A DNA stretch of 64,000 nt from the NCBI GenBank assembly GCA_900544445.1, contig UQVK01000006.1, positions 19,201 to 83,200 on the forward strand. Reading direction: 5' to 3'. Positions 16,931-25,878 of this stretch are shown piece by piece; position 1 is the stretch's first letter; each line of letters opens with the position of its first letter. The notes beneath the pieces were generated by a model that was not told where the DNA came from, ran no database searches, and was given only the letters and a program-made list of their open reading frames with translations. The DNA is from an uncultured Lachnospiraceae bacterium. GTDB lineage: Bacteria > Bacillota > Clostridia > Lachnospirales > Lachnospiraceae. A program made the translations under genes and the position numbers.

Positions 16931-18610
16931 TTAACCATTCACACTGTCATAATACTCCGCTCTTGCGTCCAGAATATCCTGCAGTCCGGCATTCAGCAGT
17001 TCATTATAACCGCTTTCATAAACGGTCTCAAACTGATCGGAAGAACAGCAGATCACGTTATATGCGAACTCGATCATCCTGGATTTGATATCCGCCCCAT
17101 AGGTCTGCTCCGCATCGGAAACATAAGCGTAAACAGGGAAAGTAAACTTTCCGACCAGACGGGTTTCATAATAGTTCTGATACCATTCCAGAGATGCCCA
17201 CTCAGATGCCTGCGTATCATAACCGGTCTGAGCCATGATCTCGTTATCGTTCATCCAGAAGAAATTATCATTCATAATATTGAAATCACTGTTGTTATCC
17301 GGATAGCCCAGATCTGCCTTCTCCTGTGTAGTAGGAGCCAGCGCTACGCCTTCCTCATTGGTCTCATGTTCAGGCGTATAGGTGATGTTCACCGCTACCT
17401 CCGGATCTGCCATCCAGTTCAGATATTTCATGCAGGCTTCCAGCTTTTCTTTGCTCACGCTGGAAGGAATCATTACAAACATGGCATATCTGGGATTAAA
17501 CGGATTCCGATAGGAACCGTCTTCCAGATCGAAACACATAACCGGTACAAAGGTCTCATGGCCCACGTTGTTATTCAGAACTTCAATGCTGGACCAGGGA
17601 GCCGTCGTGTCATCCAGCACAAATCCGGCGCTGCCGTTTGCGATGGCTGCCTTGTACATATCCTCAGAAGTATCCGTCGGGAAATCCTGGGTGATCAGGC
17701 CGTCATTGTACCAGGTATTCAGCTGCTTCAACCCATCCTTGGCTCCGGGAGCGACAAGCATATAAGCCTCATTATAAATATAGGCATCCCGGTCGCTTTC
17801 CAGATTTACATAGGAACCGACGAAATTCAGATACACCTTTTCCGTGTCCGAACGTCCACCCATAGCCCAGGGAATCGTACTGTCTCCGCCCAGCTTATTT
17901 TCCTTCACCGCATACAGATACTCTCCCAGTTCTTCCTTCGTGGTGGGCAGCTCCATGCCGAGCTCGTCCAGCCAGTCCTTCCGGATATAAGCCACGTGAC
18001 GGGGATTTTCCGTTCCTCTCTGTTTCATCACCGCGTATTTTGCGTCTCCCAGTAAGCTGATCGGCTGCGCCTCACTGCAGTATTCCTCAATATTGGAGCC
18101 ATATTTGGCATAAACATCCGTCAGATCATGCAGTGCGCCGCTGCTGGCATAATTATAAAACAGATTCTGGTCATAGGTGAATACAATATCCGGAGCGGAT
18201 CCTCCCGCCATCATGATATTCAGCTTATCATCTGACTCCGCACGGGGAACAGATGTAAATTCCACATTGATATTGAACTTTTCCTTGACCTGCTCCTGAA
18301 TCCACTGAGTCATTGCGTTGTCTTCCGTCGTCGTACCAGGCGCCGCGCTTCCTCTGTCCCAGGCCATTACATTGATTGTGACCTCTTCGCCGTACAGATC
18401 TTCTTCTCCGGCTTCCGTTCCTTCAGCAGAACTGCTTTCTGCAGTGGGAGCTTCCTCCGTCGCGGCCGCTTCTGTGGATGCCGCAGCCGTACTTTCCGCA
18501 ACGCTGGAAGTTTCCGTGGACGACGTACTCCCACAGCCGATGCCCATCGACGCGATTACGATCGCCAGCGTTGCAGCCATTGATTTTTTGAAGATGTTTT
18601 TTCTTCTCAT
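16931..18610 (-). CDS. Extracellular sugar-binding lipoprotein (orphan, no adjacent permeases)
   Basis: Solute-binding component of a carbohydrate ABC importer, 559 aa. It starts MRRKNIFKKSMAATLAIVIA with SMGIGC, where Cys26 is the expected lipidated residue; the lipobox is not ideal, lacking Leu at -3. A Ser/Thr/Glu/Ala linker of about 50 residues follows, then EEVTINVMAWDRGSAAPG, the start of a family-1 binding fold. ATG 18610 has AGGAGGAATGTT upstream. No permease or ATPase genes flank it, and the enzyme genes follow in the same direction. It may use the LplB/LplC permeases at 3-5 kb as an alternative binding partner, or act in sensing with the YesM kinase. Both ideas are inference. I see no convincing promoter in the roughly 250 bp upstream. 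Confidence 0.9.
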   Translation of the reverse strand: MRRKNIFKKSMAATLAIVIASMGIGCGSTSSTETSSVAESTAAASTEAAATEEAPTAESSSAEGTEAGEEDLYGEEVTINVMAWDRGSAAPGTTTEDNAMTQWIQEQVKEKFNINVEFTSVPRAESDDKLNIMMAGGSAPDIVFTYDQNLFYNYASSGALHDLTDVYAKYGSNIEEYCSEAQPISLLGDAKYAVMKQRGTENPRHVAYIRKDWLDELGMELPTTKEELGEYLYAVKENKLGGDSTIPWAMGGRSDTEKVYLNFVGSYVNLESDRDAYIYNEAYMLVAPGAKDGLKQLNTWYNDGLITQDFPTDTSEDMYKAAIANGSAGFVLDDTTAPWSSIEVLNNNVGHETFVPVMCFDLEDGSYRNPFNPRYAMFVMIPSSVSKEKLEACMKYLNWMADPEVAVNITYTPEHETNEEGVALAPTTQEKADLGYPDNNSDFNIMNDNFFWMNDNEIMAQTGYDTQASEWASLEWYQNYYETRLVGKFTFPVYAYVSDAEQTYGADIKSRMIEFAYNVICCSSDQFETVYESGYNELLNAGLQDILDARAEYYDSVNG

Positions 18611-18867
18611 AACATTCCTCCTTAAAAAAATTATTTAGATTTCCCCAAGCCTTCCTGTGACTCAAGAGATTTCTCCTGCAATTTGTTCAAAGCAGCGCAT
18701 GCAAATCCCTTCTCTTTTGGACGTTTCGCTTAATTCCGGATTTATCTTAGCACGCAGTATATATATTTAACAGTCAATTTTGTGCTTGTTTCAGAGAAAA
18801 ACGTTCAAATATTGCTCATCTTGTTCATTCTACTGAAGCGCCGATCTGCAGTTTCCTGAAATTCCCC

Positions 18868-18896
18868 TTGCTTCTTCCCGCCCTTTTTCTTATACT
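18868..18896 (+). promoter_or_regulatory. Promoter of the RsgA leader transcript
   Basis: TTGCTT, 17 bp, TATACT on the plus strand. It would start a transcript near 18903, leaving about 350 nt of leader before the likely GTPase start at 19260. The leader contains two short hairpins (GTTCC-GAAC-GGAAC and GCGGAA-GGG-TTCCGC near 18920-18955), a small ORF and an intrinsic terminator. Confidence 0.75.
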
Positions 18897-18994
18897 GAAT
18901 ACAGATCCCTCTGACGTATCTGTTCCGAACGGAACAACCCAACGGCGGAAGGGTTCCGCAACCCCAGAAATCAACCGGAAAGGAGGCCGTATTC

Positions 18995-19078
18995 ATGAGA
19001 AATATACAGAACCGTATTTTTCAACTGCATCTTTTCAAACGGCAATCCTTTTCCTGTTTCCCAAAAGAACGCGTGTAG
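18995..19078 (+). CDS. 27-residue leader ORF upstream of RsgA-type GTPase
   Basis: ATG 18995 is preceded by AAAGGAGG at an 8-nt spacing, an excellent ribosome site, and the frame closes with TAG at 19076-19078. The peptide is basic and aromatic (begins MRNIQNRIFQLHLFKRQ). A terminator follows 20 nt downstream, and the GTPase gene after that. This layout is typical of translational attenuation or antitermination leaders. I do not recognise the peptide. The SD-proximal AGGCCGT can pair with ACGGCCT (19107-19113) inside the terminator, so ribosome binding and termination could be linked; that is inference. Confidence 0.5.
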   Translation: MRNIQNRIFQLHLFKRQSFSCFPKERV

Positions 19079-19097
19079 ATGTGATTTTTAATCCGAT

Positions 19098-19140
19098 CCC
19101 GCAGAAACGGCCTGAAAAGGACTGTTTCTGCGGGATTTTT
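19098..19140 (+). terminator. Intrinsic terminator (attenuator) before rsgA
   Basis: CCCGCAGAAAC (19098-19108) pairs perfectly with GTTTCTGCGGG (19124-19134), followed by ATTTTTG. It lies between the leader ORF and the GTPase gene on the same strand, so it should end most transcripts from the promoter at 18868 unless relieved. Confidence 0.85.
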
Positions 19141-19170
19141 GCGTTCTGATGAAAGGAGATGGTCACTATT

Positions 19171-19317
19171 ATGAAAAGAACCATGGAAACCCGGGACGGA
19201 CGCGCGTCTGCGTCCCGACCTCCACAGTGCCGTTCTCAGCGGCAGAAAGAGAAAAAATTATGCATATTACCGATTATGGCTTCGATCCCGCCTGGCTGCC
19301 CGCGGGATACGATATGA
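19171..19317 (+). CDS. Possible second leader ORF overlapping the GTPase start
   Basis: A 48-codon frame starting ATG 19171 with AGGAG 12 nt upstream, ending TGA at 19315-19317 inside the GTPase gene in a different frame. The predicted product is very basic (begins MKRTMETRDGRAS). It is the only ATG properly served by the strong site at 19153-19158, because the GTPase frame has no good site at 19149. It may couple translation into the GTPase ATG at 19260, or be chance. Confidence 0.25.
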   Translation: MKRTMETRDGRASASRPPQCRSQRQKEKKLCILPIMASIPPGCPRDTI

Positions 19318-20312
19318 AGGATGCGGCGAGAATTACCGCCGTTTACAGAGACAGATATGAATTTATCTGCGAATCCGGCAGCGGCTACGCGCGTCTGAAG
19401 GCAGGCGCTTACTACTCCGGTGAAAACAGCTGTCCAACCGTCGGAGACTTTGTTCTTCTGAACCTGCAGGAGCACGGCGACAGTCTGATTCTGAAAACGC
19501 TTCCAAGAAAAAGCGTTTTTACCCGGCTGGATCCGTCATCAGCAGGCCATGCCGGACAGGTAGCCGCAGCAAATTTTGACTATGTTTTTATTCTGCAGTC
19601 CCTGAACCACGACCTGAATCCGCGTCGGCTGGAGCGCTATCTGACCCAGGCCTGGGAAACGGGCGCATCGCCTGTCATCCTCCTCACCAAGGCCGACCTG
19701 ACAGACAGTCCTGCGGAGATGACCGCACGGACCGAGGCCGCCGCCCCCGGCGTTCCCGTCATTCCCATCAGTGCCGGAACCGGCTTGGGACTTGACGCGC
19801 TGTCGCCATACCTGCTGCCCAGGAAAACCACGGTTTTCCTGGGGTCTTCCGGCGTAGGGAAATCCACCCTGGTCAACGCCCTCGCCGGAGAATCTCTCAT
19901 GTCCACCGGAGAAATCCGTGAAGACGATTCCAGAGGCCGCCATACCACCACCCACCGTCAACTGATTCTTCTTTCCGAAAAAAGCCTGTTTCCAGGCGCC
20001 ATGATCATCGATACGCCCGGCATGAGACAGCTCGGCATGTGGGATTCTGCGGAGGGACTGCATACGGCATTTGAAGATGTGGAACGCTATTTCCCCTACT
20101 GCCGTTTCCGTGACTGCGGCCATGAAAGCGAGCCCGGCTGCGCAGTGCGGGCTGCCGTTGCGAGAGGGGAGCTTTCAGAGGAACGCCTCAAAAGCTATCT
20201 GAAGCTGAAGCGGGAAGCCCGATATATCGAGGACAGAAATGCATATCTGCATGAACACTCCATGCGGGCACGAAAGCGGATGAAGGAAAGGCGGCAGAGG
20301 AAAAAGGAATAG
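19260..20312 (+). CDS. rsgA: RsgA-type ribosome small-subunit GTPase
   Basis: Circularly permuted GTPase that in known members helps 30S subunit maturation and is active on the ribosome. The order is an OB-like N-terminal domain (residues ~1-75), then G4 LLTKADL, G5-like PISAGTGLG, then G1 GSSGVGKST and G3 DTPGMRQLG. The C-terminal zinc region is FPYCRFRDCGHESEPGCAV, and the tail is very basic (RARKRMKERRQRKKE). The start is uncertain: ATG 19260 (MHITDYGF) matches the family N-terminus and gives 350 aa but has only a weak AAAGAG site, while the in-frame ATG at 19149 has none. Alone on the plus strand with its own leader and attenuator. It could be an extra, inducible paralog rather than the housekeeping copy. 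Confidence 0.88.
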   Translation: MHITDYGFDPAWLPAGYDMKDAARITAVYRDRYEFICESGSGYARLKAGAYYSGENSCPTVGDFVLLNLQEHGDSLILKTLPRKSVFTRLDPSSAGHAGQVAAANFDYVFILQSLNHDLNPRRLERYLTQAWETGASPVILLTKADLTDSPAEMTARTEAAAPGVPVIPISAGTGLGLDALSPYLLPRKTTVFLGSSGVGKSTLVNALAGESLMSTGEIREDDSRGRHTTTHRQLILLSEKSLFPGAMIIDTPGMRQLGMWDSAEGLHTAFEDVERYFPYCRFRDCGHESEPGCAVRAAVARGELSEERLKSYLKLKREARYIEDRNAYLHEHSMRARKRMKERRQRKKE

Positions 20313-20315
20313 AGA

Positions 20316-20350
20316 TAAAAGGGGACGCCGCGGCTGCGGTGTCCCTCTTC
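20316..20350. terminator. Bidirectional terminator between rsgA and the dehydrogenase gene
   Basis: GGGACGCCG (20322-20330) pairs with CGGTGTCCC (20337-20345, one G-T pair); A-rich sequence on one side and TCTTCTTC on the other give U-rich tails on both strands. It separates convergent genes. Confidence 0.65.
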
Positions 20351-20381
20351 TTCAAAAATTGTCTTTTTCCATCTTGCGTCT

Positions 20382-21338
20382 TCAGCTCACCACATTCCGC
20401 GGCTCGCCGGCCAGAAAGCTTTCGATATTCCTACAGGTTTCCGTCACCACTCTGGTTCTAGCTTCCAGGCTGGCCCAGGCCATATGCGGTGTGATCAGAA
20501 GCCTGCTGCTGTCCTGAAACTCCAGAAGCGGACTGTCCGGAACCATAGGCTCCTTCTCCAGCACATCCAGCCCGGCTGCCGCAATCAGGTTCTCCTTCAG
20601 CGCCGTGCACAAATCGGCTTCCTTCACCACAGGTCCTCTTGCCACATTGATCAGCACTGCGGAAGGCTTCATTTTCTTCATGGCCGCCAGATCGATCAGT
20701 CCTCTCGTCCGGTCGCTCAGCGGACAGTGCAGGGAAAGCACATCAGACTGGGCCAGCAGCGTATCAAAATCCACCTGCTCATAATCCGTGCAGGTACTTT
20801 TACCCGATGCGGAATAGAAAATTACCCGGCAGCCAAAAGCCTGCGCGATGGAGGCCACCTTTCGTCCGATATTTCCCATGCCCACAATGCCCCAGGTCTT
20901 TCCATCCAGTTCTCCAAAGGTCATGCCGAAATGGGAGAAACTGGACTGAGAGGCATACACGCCGTTTTTCACGTAATCGTCGTAATAACGCAGCTTTTCC
21001 AGAAGATAGAGCGCCATGGCGAAGGTATGCTGCGCCACCACCGCCGTGGAATAATTCCTCACGTTCACCACGGTGATTCCCCGGCTGCGGCAGTAATCCA
21101 GGTCAATATTGTCAAAGCCCGTCGCGAATTCACAGATCAGCCTGACGCGGGAAGCGCCGCTTAAGGTAGTTTCGTTCATGGGCGTCTTATTCACCACGAT
21201 GATATCCGCGTCCTTCACCCGCTCCGCTGCCTCCGCCGCCACAGTATTCGAATACAGAACCACTTCTCCGTACTTTTCGAAAGGGGCCACGGATACGTCT
21301 TCTCCAACGCTGCTTCTGTCCAGTACCACAATTTTCAT
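20382..21338 (-). CDS. D-isomer-specific 2-hydroxyacid dehydrogenase
   Basis: NAD(P)-dependent oxidoreductase of 318 aa, interconverting a 2-keto acid and its D-hydroxy acid; hydroxypyruvate or glycerate is a common substrate but not proven here. It shows the Rossmann motif WGIVGMGNIGRKVA, the catalytic Arg in INVARGPVVKEADL, the Glu in AAGLDVLEKEPM and the His in LLITPHMAWAS. Start ATG 21338 (MKIVVLDRSS) follows GGAGACAGAA. It lies 75 nt downstream of the GH31 gene in the same direction and may be in its transcript. It is one of three members of this family in the window. Confidence 0.92.
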   Translation of the reverse strand: MKIVVLDRSSVGEDVSVAPFEKYGEVVLYSNTVAAEAAERVKDADIIVVNKTPMNETTLSGASRVRLICEFATGFDNIDLDYCRSRGITVVNVRNYSTAVVAQHTFAMALYLLEKLRYYDDYVKNGVYASQSSFSHFGMTFGELDGKTWGIVGMGNIGRKVASIAQAFGCRVIFYSASGKSTCTDYEQVDFDTLLAQSDVLSLHCPLSDRTRGLIDLAAMKKMKPSAVLINVARGPVVKEADLCTALKENLIAAAGLDVLEKEPMVPDSPLLEFQDSSRLLITPHMAWASLEARTRVVTETCRNIESFLAGEPRNVVS

Positions 21339-21413
21339 TTCTGTCTCCATTCCGCGTACTGACACCTGTTGCAGGCTTTGCCGATTCCAAACTGCTCAGG
21401 CTTCTGCTGCCGG

Positions 21414-23816
21414 TCAACCCGGCTGCGCCGTCAGAAGCTCGCTGATACATTTCACCAGATCCTCATCCAGTCCCATCGTCTGAAGCTGGCTGATTACGAC
21501 CAGGGGATTTTTCCCGCTGCGCACAAGGGTGTCAATCGCTGATTTTTTATCAAATTCCATCTCTGCCTGATCCAGGAAACGGGATATTGCTCCCGCCGCG
21601 TCATTCTGCGCAAGGGAAAGCGGCGCGCCAAATGTCACGGTTTTTAACGTCTCCACATCCGTCGCGGGAAGCTCTATGATCAGGCAATGCTTCTGTGTAT
21701 CATGCGACTGTGTCACGGCAAGGGCTTTTCCGTTTTCCATACAGATAACGGGAGCGTCCGTGCAGCCATACAACTCTATTCTATATGATCTTTCCTCCGG
21801 AATCAATTCCTTTACCACTGCGCCGTTTCTTCCCTGCGCCGGATGGATCAGGATTTTCTGTTCCCCGTTCCATACCAGTTCCAGTCCGGTTTCCACACAG
21901 ATTCCCTTTTCATAAGCACAGGAAACGTTGTCGTCTTCATAAAGAACAAAACGTCCGTCCGCTCCTGCGAACATTTTCAGAACCAGCCGGTCCGGATTGC
22001 CGCAGACGCTCACCGCGTCCGTTTCCTCCTGCATGGGTACGACCGCCCCTGCCTTCGCCAGCACGGGAATGGCCTCAATGCCGCGATACATATCCAGAAC
22101 ACGGCCGCCCTCGTAGATGGTTCCGTCAAAGAAATCCATGTAAAGCCCTTCCGGAAGCCATACGGTCTCCTTCGCCCGGTTCAGCCCCCTGATGCGGGGT
22201 GAAGTCACCGGCATGACAATCAGTTCAGAACCGAAGCAGTATTCGTTGGGTACATGGTAGGCCGCCTCCTCCAGCGGATAATCATAATACATGGGCAGTA
22301 CCAGCGGAATATCCTCCGCATATGCCCTGTGATTCATCGTGTACAGATAGGGCACCATTTTATGGCGCAGGCGCAGGAAGTCATCCATCGCAGCGCGCAC
22401 CTCCGCCTTAAAGCGCCAGGGCTCCTTGCCGTTAAACTCATTTTTCGTGCTGTGCAGACGGTTGATCGGAGAGAACACGCCGAGCTGATACCATCTTCCC
22501 TCCAGCTCATCATCCTTGTAGCCGTTCATATGACCGCCGATATCATGACTCCACCAGCCATAACCGATGTTGGAAGCCGTACTGGTAAAATAGGGCTGGA
22601 ACTGCAGAGATTCCCAGGTGATCACCGTATCTCCTGAAAATCCCACCGGATAGCGGTGAGATCCGGGCCCCGCATACCGGGAAAAGGTCATGGGACGTTT
22701 TCCGTCTCTGCCATTATCCAGAAAATGAAAATGATTCAGCATCCACAGCGGATCCAGACCTTCCAGCTTCGTGATTCCCCCCTGCTGCCAGTCAATCCAC
22801 CAGAAATCCACACCCTTTTCCTCATTGGGATGATGGGCATACTTGAAATAGGCGGAAAGAAACGCCGGATTGGTGATCTCAAAGGAAACCGGCTCTTCTT
22901 TGGAAATATCCTTCCCCAGCTCCTTTGCCATGGCCTCATACATTTCCTCGTGGGCGCGCACCCCATCCGCCGGATGCACGTTCAGCGTGATTTTCATTCC
23001 GCGCTCATGCAGGCTGTCCATAAACCGCTTCGGGTCCGGGAAAAAGTCCGGATTCCAGGTATATCCCGTCCAGCCCGTTCCATATTTGGGATCGATATGA
23101 ACCAGATGCCAGTCCATGTCCACCACTGCTACGGTAAAGGCAATCCCTTCCTCGTCGAACCGCCGCATCAGTTCCAGATAGCTTTCCTCGGTATATTCAT
23201 AATAGCGGCTCCACCAGTTGCCCAGAGCAAACCGGGGAAGCATGGGCGTCTTTCCGCACAGATAGTAAAAATCTTTCAGGCAGCCATAAAAATCCGCCCC
23301 ATATCCCCAGAAATAAAGATCCTGAACTCCCTTTTTCCTCGGCTCCACCCAGCCGTCCTCATTCAGCGTCAGAGATCCGGAATCATCCAGCACGGAAAAG
23401 CCCTGTCTGGAAACCAGGCCGTGTCCCAGCTCACAGGCTCCGTCGATGGTATCCAGTGTCCTCGCCGTGCCGCGCAGGTCGTGCAGCTCGTCCCCGTAAT
23501 GCCAGGTCGAGCCTCCGCCGATCCCATATACCTGAATCATGAGTCCTCTCGGGTTGAAGGCTTTTCTGTTATAGGTGAGACGAAGCCGTTTTGTAACAAT
23601 AATCAGCTCCTCTTCCGTCTCCTTGACCTCAAACGCGGTTTCCTCAAAATCCCGGTTCAGCACCGTCTGCGTAGCCCGGTCCTCAAAGACGCCGTCTTCG
23701 CTGTACTCCAGGCGCAGAAGCCCCTCCGTCAATACCGTGATCCGGTATTTATCCCCCTTTACCACGTTCGCTTCCTTTGCTTCCGGCCTTGCCGGAAGCC
23801 GATAAATTTTGTCCAT
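21414..23816 (-). CDS. GH31 alpha-glycosidase
   Basis: Retaining alpha-glucosidase or alpha-xylosidase-type enzyme, 800 aa. An N-terminal beta-sandwich (to ~180) is followed by the (beta/alpha)8 barrel: VVDMDWHLVH, the nucleophile Asp342 in FWWIDWQQGG and the acid/base Asp396 in GFSGDTVITWESL, with RYAGPGSHRYP just before it. C-terminal beta domains follow, then a helical extension (DQAEMEFDKKSAIDTLVRSG...) of about 60 residues that is less usual. No signal peptide. ATG 23816 follows GGGAGGTACATC. A minus-strand TATAAT lies at 23899-23904 upstream without a good -35. Substrate specificity cannot be read from these motifs; the -WIDWQQ form is found in several non-canonical GH31 subfamilies. 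Confidence 0.93.
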   Translation of the reverse strand: MDKIYRLPARPEAKEANVVKGDKYRITVLTEGLLRLEYSEDGVFEDRATQTVLNRDFEETAFEVKETEEELIIVTKRLRLTYNRKAFNPRGLMIQVYGIGGGSTWHYGDELHDLRGTARTLDTIDGACELGHGLVSRQGFSVLDDSGSLTLNEDGWVEPRKKGVQDLYFWGYGADFYGCLKDFYYLCGKTPMLPRFALGNWWSRYYEYTEESYLELMRRFDEEGIAFTVAVVDMDWHLVHIDPKYGTGWTGYTWNPDFFPDPKRFMDSLHERGMKITLNVHPADGVRAHEEMYEAMAKELGKDISKEEPVSFEITNPAFLSAYFKYAHHPNEEKGVDFWWIDWQQGGITKLEGLDPLWMLNHFHFLDNGRDGKRPMTFSRYAGPGSHRYPVGFSGDTVITWESLQFQPYFTSTASNIGYGWWSHDIGGHMNGYKDDELEGRWYQLGVFSPINRLHSTKNEFNGKEPWRFKAEVRAAMDDFLRLRHKMVPYLYTMNHRAYAEDIPLVLPMYYDYPLEEAAYHVPNEYCFGSELIVMPVTSPRIRGLNRAKETVWLPEGLYMDFFDGTIYEGGRVLDMYRGIEAIPVLAKAGAVVPMQEETDAVSVCGNPDRLVLKMFAGADGRFVLYEDDNVSCAYEKGICVETGLELVWNGEQKILIHPAQGRNGAVVKELIPEERSYRIELYGCTDAPVICMENGKALAVTQSHDTQKHCLIIELPATDVETLKTVTFGAPLSLAQNDAAGAISRFLDQAEMEFDKKSAIDTLVRSGKNPLVVISQLQTMGLDEDLVKCISELLTAQPG

Positions 23817-23975
23817 GATGTACCTCCCTTTTGTATAAGCTGTCGGTTCATGCCGCCGCAGGCGGGCGCGCTATGCTTTTCCGCTTTTTGATAACTCTAT
23901 TATATCCATACGCACCCACAGAATCCAGTTCAAAACTCGGGTAAACTAACACGATTGTCGGATTTAGTCCTGCAT

Positions 23976-24347
23976 TCACATGCCGCCGGCAACCGCTTCT
24001 CCGCCAAACACAGCCGCCACTCCCAGCACCATACTGAGCACTGCATAGAGAACCGCGATTCCCACATTCCCATTCTTCACCAGATCCCCCGTCTCCAGCG
24101 CAAAGGAAGAAAACGTAGTAAATCCTCCACAGATGCCAACCTTTAAAAACAAAATGATCCTGGGATTTAACGAACCGTTCTTTGCGGCTGCCGCCGCTAT
24201 CAGCCCAATGAGAAACGAACCGATGATATTAATCAAAAAGGTTTTTACCGGAAACCCGCTTTTTCCAGTGATCGGGATCAGTCCGATCAGATACCTGCAG
24301 ACGGATCCGGCAAATCCGCCGATTCCAACAACAATACAGTCCAGCAT
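23976..24347 (-). CDS. crcB: Fluoride channel CrcB/Fluc
   Basis: Small membrane protein of 123 aa with four predicted helices that exports fluoride as a dual-topology dimer. Conserved parts are VGIGGFAGSVCRYLIG, the Asn-containing INIIGSFLIG and GICGGFTTFSSFALE with the Phe-box. The start MLDCIVVG (24347) has GGGAG 5 nt upstream; the longer frame to 24479 runs through the pgi terminator and was rejected. Only one copy is present, so a homodimer is expected unless a partner lies elsewhere. I did not recognise a fluoride riboswitch in the 160 bp before it, although I cannot fold it here. Confidence 0.9.
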   Translation of the reverse strand: MLDCIVVGIGGFAGSVCRYLIGLIPITGKSGFPVKTFLINIIGSFLIGLIAAAAAKNGSLNPRIILFLKVGICGGFTTFSSFALETGDLVKNGNVGIAVLYAVLSMVLGVAAVFGGEAVAGGM

Positions 24348-24399
24348 TTTCTCTCCCTCCTCCATCAATCCGTATACGCCATATCTTTCTGCCTTTTCG

Positions 24400-24451
24400 T
24401 AAAAATACCCCGGCCAGCCGCCCATGCAATCATGGAACCGGCCGCCCGGGG
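24400..24451 (-). terminator. Terminator downstream of pgi
   Basis: On the minus strand, CCCCGGGCGGCCGG pairs with a matching GC-rich arm ending CCGGGG, followed by TATTTTTA. It lies between pgi and crcB. Confidence 0.8.
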
Positions 24452-24514
24452 CATCCGCTTTCAGAACGTTATTCTGCATTTATCCTGCCAAAAGCACCAC
24501 AGTGCCGCAGTGGA

Positions 24515-25861
24515 TTACAGCCTCTTCAGAAGCTCCTCTCTCTGCGCTTCATAGCCGGGCTTGCCAAGAAGAGCGAACATATTCTTCTTGTAGCTCTCCA
24601 CACCGGGCTGATTGAACGGATTCACACCGAGCAGATATCCGCTCACGCCGCAGGCAAACTCGAAGAAATAGAAGAGCTCACCAAGGTAATACTCATTCAC
24701 CTCAGGCACATTCACCATCAGGTTGGGAACCTGTCCGTCCGTATGCGCAAGGATCGTTCCGTTCATGGCGCTCTTGTTTACGAAGTCCACGCTCTTTCCG
24801 GCCAGATAGTTCAGTCCGTCCAGATCCACAGGCTCCTCATTGATGATGATCTCCTCTCTGGACTTCTCGATATTGATCACCGTTTCGAACATGATGCGGG
24901 CGCCATCCTGAATGAACTGGCCCATGGAATGCAGATCCGTGGTCAGATCAACGCTCGCCGGGAAAATTCCCTTCTGATCCTTGCCTTCGCTCTCGCCGTA
25001 AAGCTGCTTCCACCATTCGGAAACATAATGCACGCTGGGCTCATAGTTGGCCAGAATCTCTACGGATTTTCCTTTTCTTAACAGGATGTTACGGATGGCT
25101 GCATACAGAAGCGCATCGTTCTTCTCATATTCCGTTTCCAGAGCCAGTCTGCGTCCCTCTGCCGCGCCTTCCATCAGCTTATCAATGTCCGCGCCGCTCA
25201 CCGCAATGGGAAGCAGGCCCACAGCCGTCAGTACGGAGAAACGTCCACCCACATCGTCCGGTACTACGAAGCTCTCATAGCCCTCTTCCGTAGCAAGTCC
25301 CTTCAGGGAGCCCTTCGCACGGTCGGTAGTCGCGTAGATTCTCTTTGCAGCCTCTTCCTTGCCGTATTTCTTCTCCATCATCTCCTTGAACACGCGGAAA
25401 GCGATGGCGGGCTCCGTGGTGGTTCCCGACTTGGAAATCATGTTGATGGAGAAATCTCTGTCTCCGATCACATCGATCAGGTGCTTAATATAGGTGGAAC
25501 TGATGGAATTTCCAACGAAATAGATTTCCGGAGTCTTTCTGATCTCTTTGCTCACACTGTTATAGAAGCTGTGCCTTAAAAATTCAATTGCCGCTCTCGC
25601 TCCGAGGTAGGAACCGCCGATACCGATCACCAGAAGCACTTCAGAATCGCTCTGGATCTTCGCAGCCGCCTTCTTGATTCTTGCAAACTCTTCTTTATCA
25701 TAATCCACGGGCAGATCGATCCATCCCAAAAAGTCGTTTCCCGCTCCTGTTTTGGAAACCAGGACGTCTCTGGCGTCGCAGACCGTTTTTTTCATAAAAT
25801 CTACTTCATGCGCACCGATAAAGGACGCTGCCTTCGAATAATCAAAAGTCACCTTGCTCAT
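24515..25861 (-). CDS. pgi: Glucose-6-phosphate isomerase
   Basis: Interconverts glucose-6-phosphate and fructose-6-phosphate in the cytoplasm. At 448 aa it has the shorter Firmicute form. [16 protein letters not shown] and [18 protein letters not shown] are the phosphate-binding loops, and the region [21 protein letters not shown] carries active-site residues. ATG 25861 follows GGAGGAAAACAA. It has its own promoter (26004-26032) and a 140-nt leader with four hairpins including a duplicated SD-linked stem-loop. A strong terminator follows. Links sugars released by the local glycosidases with glycolysis. Confidence 0.97.
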   Translation of the reverse strand: MSKVTFDYSKAASFIGAHEVDFMKKTVCDARDVLVSKTGAGNDFLGWIDLPVDYDKEEFARIKKAAAKIQSDSEVLLVIGIGGSYLGARAAIEFLRHSFYNSVSKEIRKTPEIYFVGNSISSTYIKHLIDVIGDRDFSINMISKSGTTTEPAIAFRVFKEMMEKKYGKEEAAKRIYATTDRAKGSLKGLATEEGYESFVVPDDVGGRFSVLTAVGLLPIAVSGADIDKLMEGAAEGRRLALETEYEKNDALLYAAIRNILLRKGKSVEILANYEPSVHYVSEWWKQLYGESEGKDQKGIFPASVDLTTDLHSMGQFIQDGARIMFETVINIEKSREEIIINEEPVDLDGLNYLAGKSVDFVNKSAMNGTILAHTDGQVPNLMVNVPEVNEYYLGELFYFFEFACGVSGYLLGVNPFNQPGVESYKKNMFALLGKPGYEAQREELLKRL

Positions 25862-25878
25862 TTGTTTTCCTCCTGTTC

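Noticed and set aside
18741..18790. TTGACT followed by TATACT on the minus strand, as promoter of the second binding-protein gene
   Set aside because: The boxes are only 10 bp apart, and the alternative TAAGAT is 22 bp away, so neither gives a workable promoter.
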